From: a cf. Phormidesmis sp. LEGE 11477
GTDB lineage: Bacteria > Cyanobacteriota > Cyanobacteriia > Phormidesmidales > Phormidesmidaceae
Length of the DNA: 59,814 bases
Reading direction: 5' to 3'
NCBI RefSeq assembly: GCF_015207105.1
Contig: NZ_JADEXO010000024.1
Coordinates: 1-59,814, forward strand
In this document: in pieces, positions 9,136 through 18,820 of the stretch
Layout: every line of letters starts with the position of its first letter
How positions within the stretch are numbered: position 1 is the stretch's first letter
Notes under the pieces: generated by a model
Databases searched by the model: none
Told to the model about the DNA's origin: nothing
What the model saw: only the letters and a program-made list of their open reading frames with translations
Program-made: the position numbers and the translations under genes

Positions 9136-10137
9136 TCACACGTCTAGGCTATCCCTTTCCCCTTCAAACAACGTTTCTAAAGGGCTAGCCTCCACAGATT
9201 TCTTCTCATTCAAGTATCTTGCTAGCACGTCATTTTGTCCGTGTGTTACGTACACTGTTTTAGCCTTGGTTTGTTCTATCGTTTGAATCAAGCCAGGCCA
9301 GTCAGCATGATCAGAAAGAACAAATCCGCGCTCATAGCCACGTCGTCTGCGGTTGCCGCGCACAGCCATCCAGCCGGAAGCAAAAGCGGTTTGAGGCTGC
9401 TTGAACCTTTTCATCCAGGTAGAGCGATGCCCAGAAGGGGGGGCAATGATCAGATCGCCAGTGAATTTGTAGCCTTTCTCCATGGTAGATACGGGCACTG
9501 TCGGCACCATGTCGATACCGACCGCTCGATAGATTTCAGTCAGGTTGTGAACTGCGCCGTGCAGATAGACAGGTTGATCTGTGAATTTGGTGAGCTCGGC
9601 CAGCACCCTTTGCGACTTACCAAAGGCATAGCAGAACAGAAGAGAGGGCCGAGTCAAGTCGCTCTGCCACCAGCGATAGATTTGTTCGGCGGTAGCTTCG
9701 CCGCTGTCCCAGTGATAGATGGGCAGACCGAAGGTGGCCTCTGTGATAAAAGTATCGCACTCAACGACCTCAAACGGATCGCAAGAGGGGTCTATCCCCC
9801 GCTTATAGTCGCCAGAAGCTACCCAGACTTCGTCTTTGTATTCGACCCGGACCTGGGCCGACCCTAAAACGTGACCAGCCGAGTGAAATGAGACCCAGGT
9901 CTGGCCTAGTTTGATCTTGTCGCCATAGCTCACACCGTTGAGATTGATGTCTTTGCCCAAACGCCGACGCAAAATGCCTTCGGAGATAGCAGTGGCATAG
10001 TACTGCTGGTGGCCCGTGTAGGCGTGATCGGCGTGGGCATGAGTGATCAGGGCTGTATCGACGGGTTTCCAAGGGTCAATATAGAAGCTTCCGGCTTCGC
10101 AATATAGACCTTCGGGGCGAACGGTGATTAGCGGCAT
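9136..10137 (-). CDS. ligase-associated DNA exonuclease (metallo-beta-lactamase fold)
   Basis: MBL/beta-CASP-type nuclease of the bacterial family that normally sits beside an ATP-dependent DNA ligase and an Lhr-like helicase; a role in DNA repair is assumed for the group. Seen: THAHADHAYTGH (metal-binding HxHxDH) near residue 33 of the chosen start, SAGHVLGSAQV, VASGDYKRG, TEATFGLPIYHW, and a C-terminal LSDHADWPGL with the VTHGQ motif. The start is set at ATG 10137 because family members begin MPL-x-TV-x-P-x-GLYC. A TTG at 10179 would add 14 hydrophobic residues that do not belong to the family. 334 residues is a normal length. Its expected ligase partner is not adjacent but is encoded at 41676-43313. 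Confidence 0.9.
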   Translation of the reverse strand: MPLITVRPEGLYCEAGSFYIDPWKPVDTALITHAHADHAYTGHQQYYATAISEGILRRRLGKDINLNGVSYGDKIKLGQTWVSFHSAGHVLGSAQVRVEYKDEVWVASGDYKRGIDPSCDPFEVVECDTFITEATFGLPIYHWDSGEATAEQIYRWWQSDLTRPSLLFCYAFGKSQRVLAELTKFTDQPVYLHGAVHNLTEIYRAVGIDMVPTVPVSTMEKGYKFTGDLIIAPPSGHRSTWMKRFKQPQTAFASGWMAVRGNRRRRGYERGFVLSDHADWPGLIQTIEQTKAKTVYVTHGQNDVLARYLNEKKSVEASPLETLFEGERDSLDV

Positions 10138-10300
10138 AAGGAGGGAAGAGAGAACGAAACCTAGCAGCAAACAAATCAACTGCCACCGCCATCGTTATAT
10201 CTAGGCTGAACGGGCTAATTTGATTTGATCGAGTTCGCTGTCGGGAATGATAAAAGTAGCTTGATATTTATTTTAGCTAAGTTTCCTCGAAGCATAATAT

Positions 10301-12757
10301 ATGACATTTCCTATTGCATCAGCTTGCAAAGAGTCGGTGGTTTCAGCCTCTTCGGTTGATTCGCAGGCGATTTATCAAGTGCTTTGGGATGATGACTATA
10401 TAGGCCGAGCAGTTCTAGAGGTTTTAGAGCAAGGGAAACGTTTTCGCTTCTTGAAACTGAATAGTGCGATCGCCCAATCGAGCCTTTTCCCTACTGCTGA
10501 TATCATCGGCAAAACGCTATCTGCAGTGACCTCAACGCAGTTGGTAAGCCGGTATCAAAATCACTGTGCCGACTGCGTTCAAACCAAAAAAACTGTTCGA
10601 TTTGAGCTCAGTCAAACCACAGAGCCGTATCTGGAGCAATGGTGGCTAGTTACGGTTGCTCCGATCAAAGATACAGCCGACTGCGTGTATCAACTTGTTC
10701 TAAGTGCCACTGACATAAGCGAGAGTAAACGGCTAGAAGCTGATCTGAAGATGGCAGCTAAAGATGCTGACGAGATTATTGACCATGTTCAAGAGTCGAT
10801 TGTGATTCACGACCCTAGCGGTAAAATCTTGAGGGTCAACAAATCATTTTTGGAGTTGTACAAGGTTACCTACGCGGATGCCCTACGCTTTAGAATCAGC
10901 CATGAGTATGCAACACCAGAGACCCCTGTCCATTTGTTGCCAGAGCTGTGGAGCCGGGCGTTAGCAGGTGAGAAGATAGAGTTTGAATGGCCTGCAAAGC
11001 GTCCTTACGAAGGTAGTCTAGTCAGCCTAGAAGTCAGCTTGCAAAGAATTTATCTGAGCGGCCAGGTTCGGCTAATGGCTTGTCTGCGCGATGTGAGCGA
11101 TCGCAAGCAGGTAGAAGAAAAACAAAAGCGCTTACTCGACATTCTAGAAGCCACGCCAGATTTTGTCGAAATTACAGACGCCGAAGGTAACTGTCTATAT
11201 ATAAACCAAGCGGGACAAAAGATCATAGGGCTTCTAGAAGAGAGGCCGGTTAACGATTTACATATCAGCATGCTGATGCCGGCTCACCAAGCAGAAACCT
11301 TCCAAAATACCATCATACCTCATGCCATTGAGCACGGTAGCTGGGTAGGAGAGCAACAGCTAACTACCCTTTCTGGTGAGACTATGCCAGTTTCTCAAGT
11401 AATCATCACTCATAAAGATTCTTCTGGGAAGCTGAAATATATATCCACCATTGCCCAAGACATCAGTGAGCTCAAACTAGTAGAAGCAAAACTGCGCGAT
11501 CGCGAACAATTTCTGAATAATATATACAGCGTTACAAGTATTGCTATTTTCTCTTGGGACGTAGACGAAAATGATCCGAGCGAGTTGAGATGTTCGGACT
11601 GGAACCCCGCTTGCGAGGCTGCAACTGGAATGTGCGCTGACAAAGTTTTAGGAAAAACGCCCGCAGAGGTCTTTGGCGTAGAACAAGGGAAGACGGTCAC
11701 TCGAAACCTGACGCGGTGTATTGATCAAAGAAAGACTATCGCTTACGAAGAAGAAATTTTGATTGGGGAAGAACCTACCTGGTGGTCAACAAAACTAAAT
11801 CCTATCTCTGATGAAACAGATCAAATCTATCGAGTCGTTGGAACGACCACCAATATCACGGAACTCAAGCTAAACACCCTTAAGCTAGAGGCATATAGCA
11901 AAAATCAGACTCAGCAAACCGAACAGCTCACTGCCGCGCTTAGCGAACTCAAACGGACTCAAGCTCAAATTGTTCAGAGTGAAAAAATGTCTAGCTTGGG
12001 ACAGATGGTTGCAGGCGTTGCCCATGAGATCAACAATCCGGTAAACTTCATCCACGCTAATATCGAGCCTGCCTGTACTTACGCCGCCGATCTGATAGAA
12101 ATTATTTCTTTCTACCAGCGTGAGTATCCGCAACCTTCTGTGGATCTATTAGCTAGGCTAGAAGAATTAGACTTTGATTTCATTCAGCAAGACTTCACTA
12201 AATTGCTTTCTTCTATGAAAGTAGGTACTCATCGCATTCGAGAGATTGTTTTATCGCTGCGTAATTTCTCTCGTCTAGACGAAGCTGAGGTCAAAGCGGT
12301 AGATCTGCATCAAGGACTTGACAGTACGTTAGTGATCTTGGCCCACAAAATTAAGGCAGACGGTGAACACGAAGGTATTGAAATTATTAAAGACTACCAG
12401 CTCACTCACTTAGTAGAGTGCTATCCCAGCCAGATCAACCAGGTGGTGATGAACCTTTTAGCCAACGCAATCGATGCGCTAGGTCAAACAAGTACGCCAA
12501 GAATCAAGATTTCGACCCGGCTGCACCAAGATCAAGCAGTGATCACCATCTCGGACAATGGCCCAGGCATCCCTGAAACGGTGCGAGCTCGAATTTTTGA
12601 TCCCTTCTTTACTACAAAGCCAGTTGGGAAAGGCACCGGGATGGGACTCTCGATTAGCTATCAAATCGTGACCGAAAAGCACAAAGGGACGCTTTCAGTC
12701 AGCTCTGAGCCAGGGCAAAGCACCCAGTTCATCATTTCAATTCCGCTGTGGCAATAG
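10301..12757 (+). CDS. multi-PAS sensor histidine kinase
   Basis: 818-residue soluble sensor kinase. Seen: an N-terminal PAS-like module (about 25-140), then three further PAS/PAC modules (about 150-270, 275-395, 400-525), several ending in typical PAC tails such as VSDRKQVEEKQ and ISELKLVEAKL. A coiled coil follows, then HisKA with His575 (GVAHEINNPVNF), and HATPase with N box NLLANAIDAL, G1 DNGPGIP and G2 GKGTGMGLS. All catalytic motifs are intact. The kinase core matches the hybrid kinase at 7673-9109 almost segment for segment, including the linker after the H box (xPxEYP...DFDFIxxDFxKLL), which points to gene duplication. No membrane segment, so it senses an intracellular signal (ligand unknown). 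Confidence 0.92.
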   Translation: MTFPIASACKESVVSASSVDSQAIYQVLWDDDYIGRAVLEVLEQGKRFRFLKLNSAIAQSSLFPTADIIGKTLSAVTSTQLVSRYQNHCADCVQTKKTVRFELSQTTEPYLEQWWLVTVAPIKDTADCVYQLVLSATDISESKRLEADLKMAAKDADEIIDHVQESIVIHDPSGKILRVNKSFLELYKVTYADALRFRISHEYATPETPVHLLPELWSRALAGEKIEFEWPAKRPYEGSLVSLEVSLQRIYLSGQVRLMACLRDVSDRKQVEEKQKRLLDILEATPDFVEITDAEGNCLYINQAGQKIIGLLEERPVNDLHISMLMPAHQAETFQNTIIPHAIEHGSWVGEQQLTTLSGETMPVSQVIITHKDSSGKLKYISTIAQDISELKLVEAKLRDREQFLNNIYSVTSIAIFSWDVDENDPSELRCSDWNPACEAATGMCADKVLGKTPAEVFGVEQGKTVTRNLTRCIDQRKTIAYEEEILIGEEPTWWSTKLNPISDETDQIYRVVGTTTNITELKLNTLKLEAYSKNQTQQTEQLTAALSELKRTQAQIVQSEKMSSLGQMVAGVAHEINNPVNFIHANIEPACTYAADLIEIISFYQREYPQPSVDLLARLEELDFDFIQQDFTKLLSSMKVGTHRIREIVLSLRNFSRLDEAEVKAVDLHQGLDSTLVILAHKIKADGEHEGIEIIKDYQLTHLVECYPSQINQVVMNLLANAIDALGQTSTPRIKISTRLHQDQAVITISDNGPGIPETVRARIFDPFFTTKPVGKGTGMGLSISYQIVTEKHKGTLSVSSEPGQSTQFIISIPLWQ

Positions 12758-12775
12758 GGTTTCTCATCGCAAGCG

Positions 12776-13690
12776 CTAATCAACTGAGGCCGCTTCGATA
12801 AAGATTCGCTTGACTTCGGTGTGCGTTCCTCTGATTGTCTTCTCGATTCTTCTGACAGCAGCTTCAATTTCGTCGGCTGAAAGCTCGTCTCGAAACTCGA
12901 TGTTGAGTGCCAGCATGATGTCTTTTGGCCCTAAGTGTAGGGTAATTGGGGCTTCAGAATCGGAGACGGCATCGTCTGAGCGCACAATTGTTCTAATGCT
13001 TTCACGAGTTTCTAGCGAAGCGCTTTCGCCGACGAGCAAGCCCTTGGTTTTAGCGACAAGCGCGGTGGCTACTACGGTCAATAGTCCGCCGATGGCAATC
13101 GAGGCGATCGCATCATACATTGGATCCCCAGTCGTCTCGCTCAGCCACACACCCGTAAAGGCTACTAGCAGACCTACTAGCGCCGCCGAGTCTTCTACAA
13201 TCACAATAAAAGAGCTGGGATCTTTACTCTGGCGAATTGCCTTCCACAGACCGATGTCCGCATTAGACTGGGCTTTTTTAAACTCTCTAATGGAGACCGT
13301 CAAAGCTGCTCCTTCAAAGACCGCTGCCGCTCCAAGCACACAATAGCTAACAATGGGATCGCTAGAAACTTCTGTAGATTGCAGGCCACGTATTCCCTGA
13401 AAAACCGACACGCCACCGCCTAGCGCAAAGATCAGCACTGCCACCATCAGTGACCAAAAATAGAGTTCCTGGCTGCGTCCGAGCGGATACTGCTCATCTG
13501 GTCCGGTCTCACTCTGCTTGAGTCCATACAGCAGCAGGACTTCATTGACAGAATCTACAACAGAATGGATGCCTTCTGAGAGCATTGCCGAACTGCCACT
13601 GATATAGGCACCGACAAATTTGGCGATACCGATAGCGACGTTTGCTGCCATCGCTGCGTAGATTGAGACTTTGGATGAGCCAGTGGACAT
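12776..13690 (-). CDS. cation diffusion facilitator family transporter
   Basis: CDF-type metal/proton antiporter of the inner membrane, 304 residues. Seen: six predicted membrane segments, the CDF signature at the end of segment 2 (SEGIHSVVDSVNEVLLL, with the H-x3-D pair that normally binds the metal), a second acidic/His pair expected in the segment around VIVEDSAALVGLLVAF, and a cytoplasmic C-terminal domain with the alternating beta-strand pattern of the family (IRTIVRSDDAVSDSE, IEFRDELSADEIEAAVRRIE). The C-terminal domain lacks obvious extra His clusters. Metal specificity cannot be read from sequence. Transcribed leftward, convergent with the multi-PAS kinase gene and only 18 bases from its stop. 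Confidence 0.9.
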   Translation of the reverse strand: MSTGSSKVSIYAAMAANVAIGIAKFVGAYISGSSAMLSEGIHSVVDSVNEVLLLYGLKQSETGPDEQYPLGRSQELYFWSLMVAVLIFALGGGVSVFQGIRGLQSTEVSSDPIVSYCVLGAAAVFEGAALTVSIREFKKAQSNADIGLWKAIRQSKDPSSFIVIVEDSAALVGLLVAFTGVWLSETTGDPMYDAIASIAIGGLLTVVATALVAKTKGLLVGESASLETRESIRTIVRSDDAVSDSEAPITLHLGPKDIMLALNIEFRDELSADEIEAAVRRIEKTIRGTHTEVKRIFIEAASVD

Positions 13691-13746
13691 AAGGTGTGTG
13701 TACTTAGATAACCATTCCAGTTAATTAACATACTGCCCCCTTTATT

Positions 13747-13776
13747 CCCTGCCTTCTCTCGGAGGAGAAGGCAGGG
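13747..13776 (-). terminator. hairpin between SLH gene and CDF gene
   Basis: Perfect 12-base stem (CCCTGCCTTCTC pairing with GAGAAGGCAGGG) with a 6-base loop. It lies downstream of the leftward SLH/HEAT gene and upstream of the CDF gene. There is no clear T-run, so it may be a weak terminator or an mRNA-stabilising hairpin. Confidence 0.5.
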
Positions 13777-13889
13777 GTATCTAGAGCATCCTGCTTTTCA
13801 AAAGAAAGACTTATGCCCATGAAGCTGCCTATGAAGCCAGAGATACATTGAAAAGGCCGACTTTAGAAGAGGCTGATTGTAAGCCGGGC

Positions 13890-15686
13890 TTATCTTCTTT
13901 GCCACAGTCGACCGACTACCTCGGCGATCGCAGGCACTGAATCCACCTGATCCGCGTCTGTTCTTAGGAATCCTAGATCTGGCGCAGGTTCGTTTCTATT
14001 CCCTAAGATTAGCAGAGCTAGCTGAGCGATATCGACAATGCGGTCATTATCATCGCCTAGTAGGCCACGCAGATCGGGAAGGGCCGGACTGGCCTGTCGA
14101 CCCAGATAAGTGAGGCCCAGCGCCGCTAGCTCGCGGGTTTCGACGCTGCCATCGGAGAGAGTGGAGACCAGCGTCGGTAAAATCAGGCTGCTGTCTTCAG
14201 TCAAGGTCCACAGTGCGTCGGCGGCGTACAGTCTAGTCAACGCATTCTCGCTATTGAGCGCCTCAGTCAAGCCCGGCACCGACTGCTGACCGATCTTAGT
14301 CAGGCTAGCGGCAATGGTCTTACTGACGTCCGGCTCTTCGCCAGTGAACGCGGAGGCTAGAGCAGGAATCGCGGCATCGGCTAGCGGGCCAAAGTCTCCT
14401 AAAGCAGAGGCAGCAGCACGACGAACGTCACTGTCGCCGTCGTTTAGAGTGTTGGTCAAGATGGGAATTGCGGACTGGAGAACCAGATCATCGATCTGGT
14501 TAGCCTGGTTGATATCACCGATTAGCGTGGCGGCGGTCTGTTTGGTGAGAGCGTTAATGGCTTCATTCTGGAGCAAGTTGCCTAGGGCCGGGACAGCATC
14601 GCCACCAATCTCAACTAAGGCGTCAGCGGCAATGTCTTTGACTAGGCCCGATTCGTTAGTAATAGAAGCCGTCAGTAGATTGATTAGTACGCCCTGATCG
14701 AGGCCGACTTGAGCCAAAGTGCTAGTCGCCAGGGCGCGAACCAGTTCGTCGTCGTCACGCAGGACTTCTAGAAGCGTTGGGGTAGCCGCTTCGGCTTCAG
14801 CGCCAATTTCGTTGAGGGCGTAGGCGGCGGCTTCTTGCGTTTGAGTATCGTCAGACTGGAGCGCGATCGCCAGATCCGGCACGGCTTTTGCACCTTCAGC
14901 CGCCAGCTGGTCGGCAGCGGCTTTGCGAACATCGGCATCGGCGCTGCCAAGAGAAGCTACCAGCGAGGTGAAATCGTCTTCTGCTGGATCGGTGACAATC
15001 GGCACAGAGGTATCAGGCAAATACGGAGAGGCGATCGCGCTGGCTCTACCTTCGTTGACTAGCGCCTGATAGGCGATCGCGGCAATTTCTGCTCTAGTAG
15101 CATTGCGTGATGGATTAAGCTGGCGCACGTTGGGATAGTTGATCACTAGATCGCTGGTCGTGGCCGCTGCGATCGCCTCGACGGCCCAGCCAGGAATTTC
15201 TTCACTATCCGCAAACGCTTGCAGGGCTGAGATATCTGAGTTAATCGTATCAATGCCTAACCCGCTCACTAGGGAGAGCAATACTTCTAGTCTGGTGATT
15301 GGCTGATTGAGCCCAAAGCTGCCGTCTGGATAGCCGCTGAGAAATCCGCTGCTGTAGGCCGAAGCGATCGCATCAGCCGCCCAGTGATCGGCAGGCACAT
15401 CGCTGAAGTTAACGGACTCTCTCACCGCGTCTTTGGGAAAGCCACCGCTAACGATCGCGGCAAACTGAGCCCTCGTCATCTCTTGATCTGGGCGAAAGGT
15501 GCTGTCTGGAAAGCCGCTGATAATTTCGGCTGCAGTGAGCGCCTGTACATAGGGATTGGCCCAATAGCTGCTATCAACATCCATAAAGCGTGACTGAGCC
15601 GCCGCCGGCAGGGTGACCGATACGCCCAAAGTCAGCGCCGTCGAAAGTGCGATCGCGCTATTTGTATAATGATTTTGACCAAACAT
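13890..15686 (-). CDS. SLH-domain envelope protein with HEAT repeats
   Basis: 598 residues. Seen: a signal peptide (about 1-30, ending PAAAQS), three S-layer homology domains (about 32-210; the first begins FMDVDSSYWANPYVQAL and continues SGFPDSTFRPDQEMTRAQF), then from about 235 to 575 a run of HEAT/PBS-lyase-type helical repeats (AVPDLAIALQSDDTQTQ, VPALGNLLQNE, AIPILTNTLNDGDSDVR). SLH domains bind pyruvylated cell-wall polymer, so the protein is probably exported and anchored in the periplasm or at the outer membrane. The HEAT solenoid is a protein-binding scaffold, partner unknown. This combination is found in cyanobacteria. Single-gene unit, leftward; a hairpin lies about 110 bases after the stop. 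Confidence 0.9.
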   Translation of the reverse strand: MFGQNHYTNSAIALSTALTLGVSVTLPAAAQSRFMDVDSSYWANPYVQALTAAEIISGFPDSTFRPDQEMTRAQFAAIVSGGFPKDAVRESVNFSDVPADHWAADAIASAYSSGFLSGYPDGSFGLNQPITRLEVLLSLVSGLGIDTINSDISALQAFADSEEIPGWAVEAIAAATTSDLVINYPNVRQLNPSRNATRAEIAAIAYQALVNEGRASAIASPYLPDTSVPIVTDPAEDDFTSLVASLGSADADVRKAAADQLAAEGAKAVPDLAIALQSDDTQTQEAAAYALNEIGAEAEAATPTLLEVLRDDDELVRALATSTLAQVGLDQGVLINLLTASITNESGLVKDIAADALVEIGGDAVPALGNLLQNEAINALTKQTAATLIGDINQANQIDDLVLQSAIPILTNTLNDGDSDVRRAAASALGDFGPLADAAIPALASAFTGEEPDVSKTIAASLTKIGQQSVPGLTEALNSENALTRLYAADALWTLTEDSSLILPTLVSTLSDGSVETRELAALGLTYLGRQASPALPDLRGLLGDDNDRIVDIAQLALLILGNRNEPAPDLGFLRTDADQVDSVPAIAEVVGRLWQRR

Positions 15687-15931
15687 AATAAGAGCCTTAT
15701 ACCTGCAAAAAATACTGACGAGAATTCACTGAGCTGCTAGTCAGAATATCCCAACCAGATCTCTGGCTGCTAGCGTTTGGGTCCGATTAGAAATTCGGCC
15801 AAAGCTATAGCTTTTATCGTAAGGAATTGCAGGTCAAGAACGTATTGTTGCAATCGGCAGTGCTACTAGGCGTATGTTCTTTGAACGCGAGGGTCTGAAG
15901 ACTTTGATTGGAAGAGTCTGAACACAAGTCT

Positions 15932-16309
15932 TCAAACTGAATGCGCTTTTAGATCCTCTAGGCTGACATGCTGTAGGGCTGCTTTGTGCGTAGAGGCTAA
16001 TACAACAGGTGGAGCGACGCCATCATCCATGGCTTCTTTCCAGCGGGCCGCGCACAGGCACCACTTATCTCCTGGCTTTAGTCCTGGAAAATTGTATAAA
16101 GGCTGCGGTGCGCTCAGATCATTGCCCTGTGCCTTGGTATAGCGCAAAAAGGCGTCAGTAAGCTGGGCGCAGACAACGTGAACGCCTCTATCTTGTGGGC
16201 CAGTGTGGCAACTGCCATCCCGGTAGAATCCAGTCATTGGGGAAGTACAACAACTTTCTAAAGGGCCACCGATCACATTTTCAGCTTTGACTTTGGCATC
16301 ATCTATCAC
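15932..16309 (-). CDS. DUF2237 family protein
   Basis: 125-residue small protein of the DUF2237 family, function unknown. Seen: the family core NVIGGPLESCCTSPMTGFYRDG, then DRGVHVVCAQLTDAFLRYTKAQGNDLS, then FPGLKPGDKWCLCAARW. Several conserved cysteines (CC, VCAQ, WCLCA) and an HTGPQD turn suggest metal binding or redox chemistry, which is inference. Divergent from msrB, with 139 bases between the two starts that must contain both promoters. The pairing with a methionine sulfoxide reductase would fit an oxidative-stress link but is not proof of one. Confidence 0.88.
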   Translation of the reverse strand: MIDDAKVKAENVIGGPLESCCTSPMTGFYRDGSCHTGPQDRGVHVVCAQLTDAFLRYTKAQGNDLSAPQPLYNFPGLKPGDKWCLCAARWKEAMDDGVAPPVVLASTHKAALQHVSLEDLKAHSV

Positions 16310-16448
16310 TGTTAGTTGTCTCCTATCGTCTATTAATGCAATTGAAAATCATCCGTAAGTATGACTTTCCCTAAATACTACTCTGCTAACGAATACGTTA
16401 GGATCAAAGCGACCGCCCATACAAGGAATAAACCAAGGAGTAGACACT

Positions 16449-16898
16449 ATGCCAGATAAGGTCGTTAAAACAGATGAAGAATGGAAAGAGCAACTTACCC
16501 CTGAAGCCTATCAGGTCACGCGCAAGGCGGGTACCGAGCGAGCCTTTACTAGCCCACTGAACAACAACAAAACTGAAGGCATTTATAGCTGCGTGTGCTG
16601 TGGTGCAGAGCTATTTACCTCAACGACCAAGTTTGATTCTGGCACAGGCTGGCCGAGCTTCTATGCGCCTAGCCAATCCGAAAATGTGTTGAACAAAAAA
16701 GACTTTAGCCATTTTATGATTCGCACAGAGACTGTTTGCGCTGTCTGTGATGCCCATCTAGGTCATGTATTCAACGATGGCCCCAAACCTACGGGCAAAC
16801 GCTATTGCATGAATGGGGTAGCGCTCGCGTTTGAGCCTGCGGATGTGGATGGCGATGGCCAAGTCAAAGGGGCTAGTCCGGCTGAGGCTACCAGCTGA
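16449..16898 (+). CDS. msrB: peptide-methionine (R)-S-oxide reductase MsrB
   Basis: Reduces methionine-R-sulfoxide in proteins, using thioredoxin. 149 residues, normal for the family. Seen: the first zinc CxxC ([11 protein letters not shown]), the substrate-binding GTGWPSFY, the second zinc CxxC ([16 protein letters not shown]) and the catalytic Cys in RYCMNGVAL. All needed residues are present, so it is a zinc-containing, 1-Cys-selenocysteine-replaced type MsrB. A clear ribosome site (AAGGAG, about 16434-16440) precedes the ATG. The C-terminus carries a short acidic tail. Followed about 45 bases later by an alpha/beta hydrolase gene on the same strand, possibly cotranscribed. Confidence 0.95.
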   Translation: MPDKVVKTDEEWKEQLTPEAYQVTRKAGTERAFTSPLNNNKTEGIYSCVCCGAELFTSTTKFDSGTGWPSFYAPSQSENVLNKKDFSHFMIRTETVCAVCDAHLGHVFNDGPKPTGKRYCMNGVALAFEPADVDGDGQVKGASPAEATS

Positions 16899-16944
16899 TC
16901 CTACCAGCTAATTAATGTAGTCATAGGCTGCAACCACCGGATCG

Positions 16945-17766
16945 ATGCGATTACATACTAAAACTCAAGGTTCTATTACCGGCTATCCTGTCCTCTGTTT
17001 GCACGGTCATCCCGGTAGCGGCGCGGCCATGAGTGTCTTTACTGATACTTTGGCCGCGTTGGGATTTCGGACCTATGCACCAGACCTGCGGGGGTATGGC
17101 CACAGTAAAACGGCATATCCTTTCGAGATGATCAGGCATCTAGACGATCTAGAAGAACTGCTGGCCCGATACGGAATTAAAGAGTGTCTGGTGTTGGGCT
17201 GGTCTCTGGGTGGAATTTTGGCAATGGAGCTAGCGCTGCGTCGATCTGATGTCGTGCAGGGATTGGTGCTGATCGGAACAGCAGCAAGACCTAGAGGATC
17301 GCATCCGCCGATCTCACTGCAAGACAATGTGATGACTGGCATTGCAGGACTTGTGAACTGGGTAGTCCCAGGGTGGAAAGGTGCGATCGCCCTCGGCAAG
17401 CAGTCTCTTTTCCGATATTTAATCTGCAACCACACGCCCACAGCGTACTCGTACCTAGCTAAGGCAGGCGCACCCGCTACGCTACGCACCAGTCGCCATG
17501 CCACCACCGCTCTAAACCAGTCTATTCGAGCTGGCTACAATCGCTTGCCCGATATCAAGGCATTGCAAATCCCAGTGCTGATGCTATGCGGAGAATGCGA
17601 TCGTCACATCACCGCAAAATCCAGCCTAGAAACGGCTCAAGCTTTGCCAAACTGCGAATCTCACTGCTATCCAAACACCGCCCACCTGTTCCCCTGGGAA
17701 ATTCCAGACCAGGTGAATTCAGACATTCAAAACTGGCTAGGCAGGCATAAAGAACGCTTCAATTAA
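16945..17766 (+). CDS. alpha/beta hydrolase
   Basis: Alpha/beta-hydrolase-fold esterase or related enzyme, 273 residues, substrate unknown. Seen: oxyanion-hole region LCLHGHPGSG (about 19-28), nucleophile elbow GWSLGG with Ser near residue 92, a cap region rich in hydrophobics (about 130-180), an acidic residue in the strand VLMLCGECDRHI (about 212-223), and the catalytic His in NTAHLFPWE near the C-terminus. No signal peptide, so cytoplasmic. The ATG at 16945 is kept; there is no strong ribosome site, and translation may follow from msrB about 45 bases upstream. Confidence 0.88.
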   Translation: MRLHTKTQGSITGYPVLCLHGHPGSGAAMSVFTDTLAALGFRTYAPDLRGYGHSKTAYPFEMIRHLDDLEELLARYGIKECLVLGWSLGGILAMELALRRSDVVQGLVLIGTAARPRGSHPPISLQDNVMTGIAGLVNWVVPGWKGAIALGKQSLFRYLICNHTPTAYSYLAKAGAPATLRTSRHATTALNQSIRAGYNRLPDIKALQIPVLMLCGECDRHITAKSSLETAQALPNCESHCYPNTAHLFPWEIPDQVNSDIQNWLGRHKERFN

Positions 17767-17890
17767 GTCTTCAGTTAAGTACTGAGATTGATCGCGTTTC
17801 AACCTAAGAAAGTCCACGCAAAAGGTGTTCTCAAGTAGTAATAGTTTTCCTGGCTTAAGATAGGGTAAATGCTCGGTCGTTTGAGAATCT

Positions 17891-18820
17891 ATGGCGGAGA
17901 TCAATGTCAATCGAATCAAGCTGTCTCAGCTGCGGGCACTGGTGGCGATCGCGCGCACTGGCACCTTTAGTGATGCTGCCTCTCAGCTAGATCTTTCGCA
18001 GTCGGCGGTGAGTCATGCGATCGCCACGCTAGAAGAAGAACTCGGCGTTAGTTTGCTCAGTCGTGGTCGTCAGGGCGCGGTACTCACGCCTGTGGGACAG
18101 CAGATCACCCACGAAGCCAAGACGATGCTTTCTCATCTCAAAATTATTGGGCGAAAAGCTCAAGATGCAAAGGGTTTGCAAGCTGGACTGGTTCGAGTCG
18201 TCGGCTTTCGTAGCGTCGCAACTCACGTGCTGCCTGTTGTGATCGAAGAGTTTAGAAGGCTTTACCCTGGCATCAGCGTCTCAATCGGCGAAGGTAACGA
18301 CGTACGCGGCGCAGAAGAAATTCTACGCCGAGGCGAAGCCGATATTGGCTTTACCTATCTGCCTGTGAGTGATGCTTTTGACGCCTGGGAGCTATTTCGC
18401 GATGACTACGTCGCCCTGCTGCCAAAGGCAAAAGCACCGACTACCCAACAGCCGCTCGATTGGGAAACGCTGAAAAAGCTACCCTTAATCCTGCCGATGC
18501 CAGAAGACGGCTGTCGCTATAACGTCGATCAGTATTTGCTAAGACACGGTCAGACTATCGCCCCTGCCTACGAAGTCAAAGAAGATTCAACCGTAGTCAG
18601 TATGGTTCGCCGAGGTCTAGGAGCCACCATCATCGCTAGACTCGCCGCCGAACCCATTCCCAAAGACGTTGCTGTTTGTGAACTACCCGTTCCTCTGCAA
18701 AGAGTAATTGGTGTTATCACCCTCGCTGACGCGCTACAGACGCCGCCTGTCTTCGCCTTTCTAGACACGCTCAAAGCCACTTGGGAACAAAAGGCGAACA
18801 TTGTTCCTGCTAGAAGATGA
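17891..18820 (+). CDS. LysR family transcriptional regulator
   Basis: 309-residue LysR-type regulator. Seen: N-terminal winged helix-turn-helix (about 9-68: LSQLRALVAIARTGTFSDAA, then QLDLSQSAVSHAIATLEEEL), a linker helix and a periplasmic-binding-protein-like effector domain (about 95-300). The effector and target are unknown. Its TGA overlaps (ATGA, 18817-18820) the ATG of what was once a GNAT acetyltransferase gene, now broken, so the original unit was probably LysR plus acetyltransferase. LysR proteins often regulate their neighbours; here the convergent lipoxygenase operon lies immediately beyond. Confidence 0.93.
   Translation: MAEINVNRIKLSQLRALVAIARTGTFSDAASQLDLSQSAVSHAIATLEEELGVSLLSRGRQGAVLTPVGQQITHEAKTMLSHLKIIGRKAQDAKGLQAGLVRVVGFRSVATHVLPVVIEEFRRLYPGISVSIGEGNDVRGAEEILRRGEADIGFTYLPVSDAFDAWELFRDDYVALLPKAKAPTTQQPLDWETLKKLPLILPMPEDGCRYNVDQYLLRHGQTIAPAYEVKEDSTVVSMVRRGLGATIIARLAAEPIPKDVAVCELPVPLQRVIGVITLADALQTPPVFAFLDTLKATWEQKANIVPARR

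Noticed and set aside
9235-9867. 210-residue plus-strand frame opposite the exonuclease gene
   Set aside because: Shadow of the exonuclease gene, which has clear family motifs; the frame itself has none.
10137-10179. Longer reading of the exonuclease from TTG 10179
   Set aside because: Adds 14 hydrophobic residues absent from the family; the family N-terminus begins at ATG 10137.
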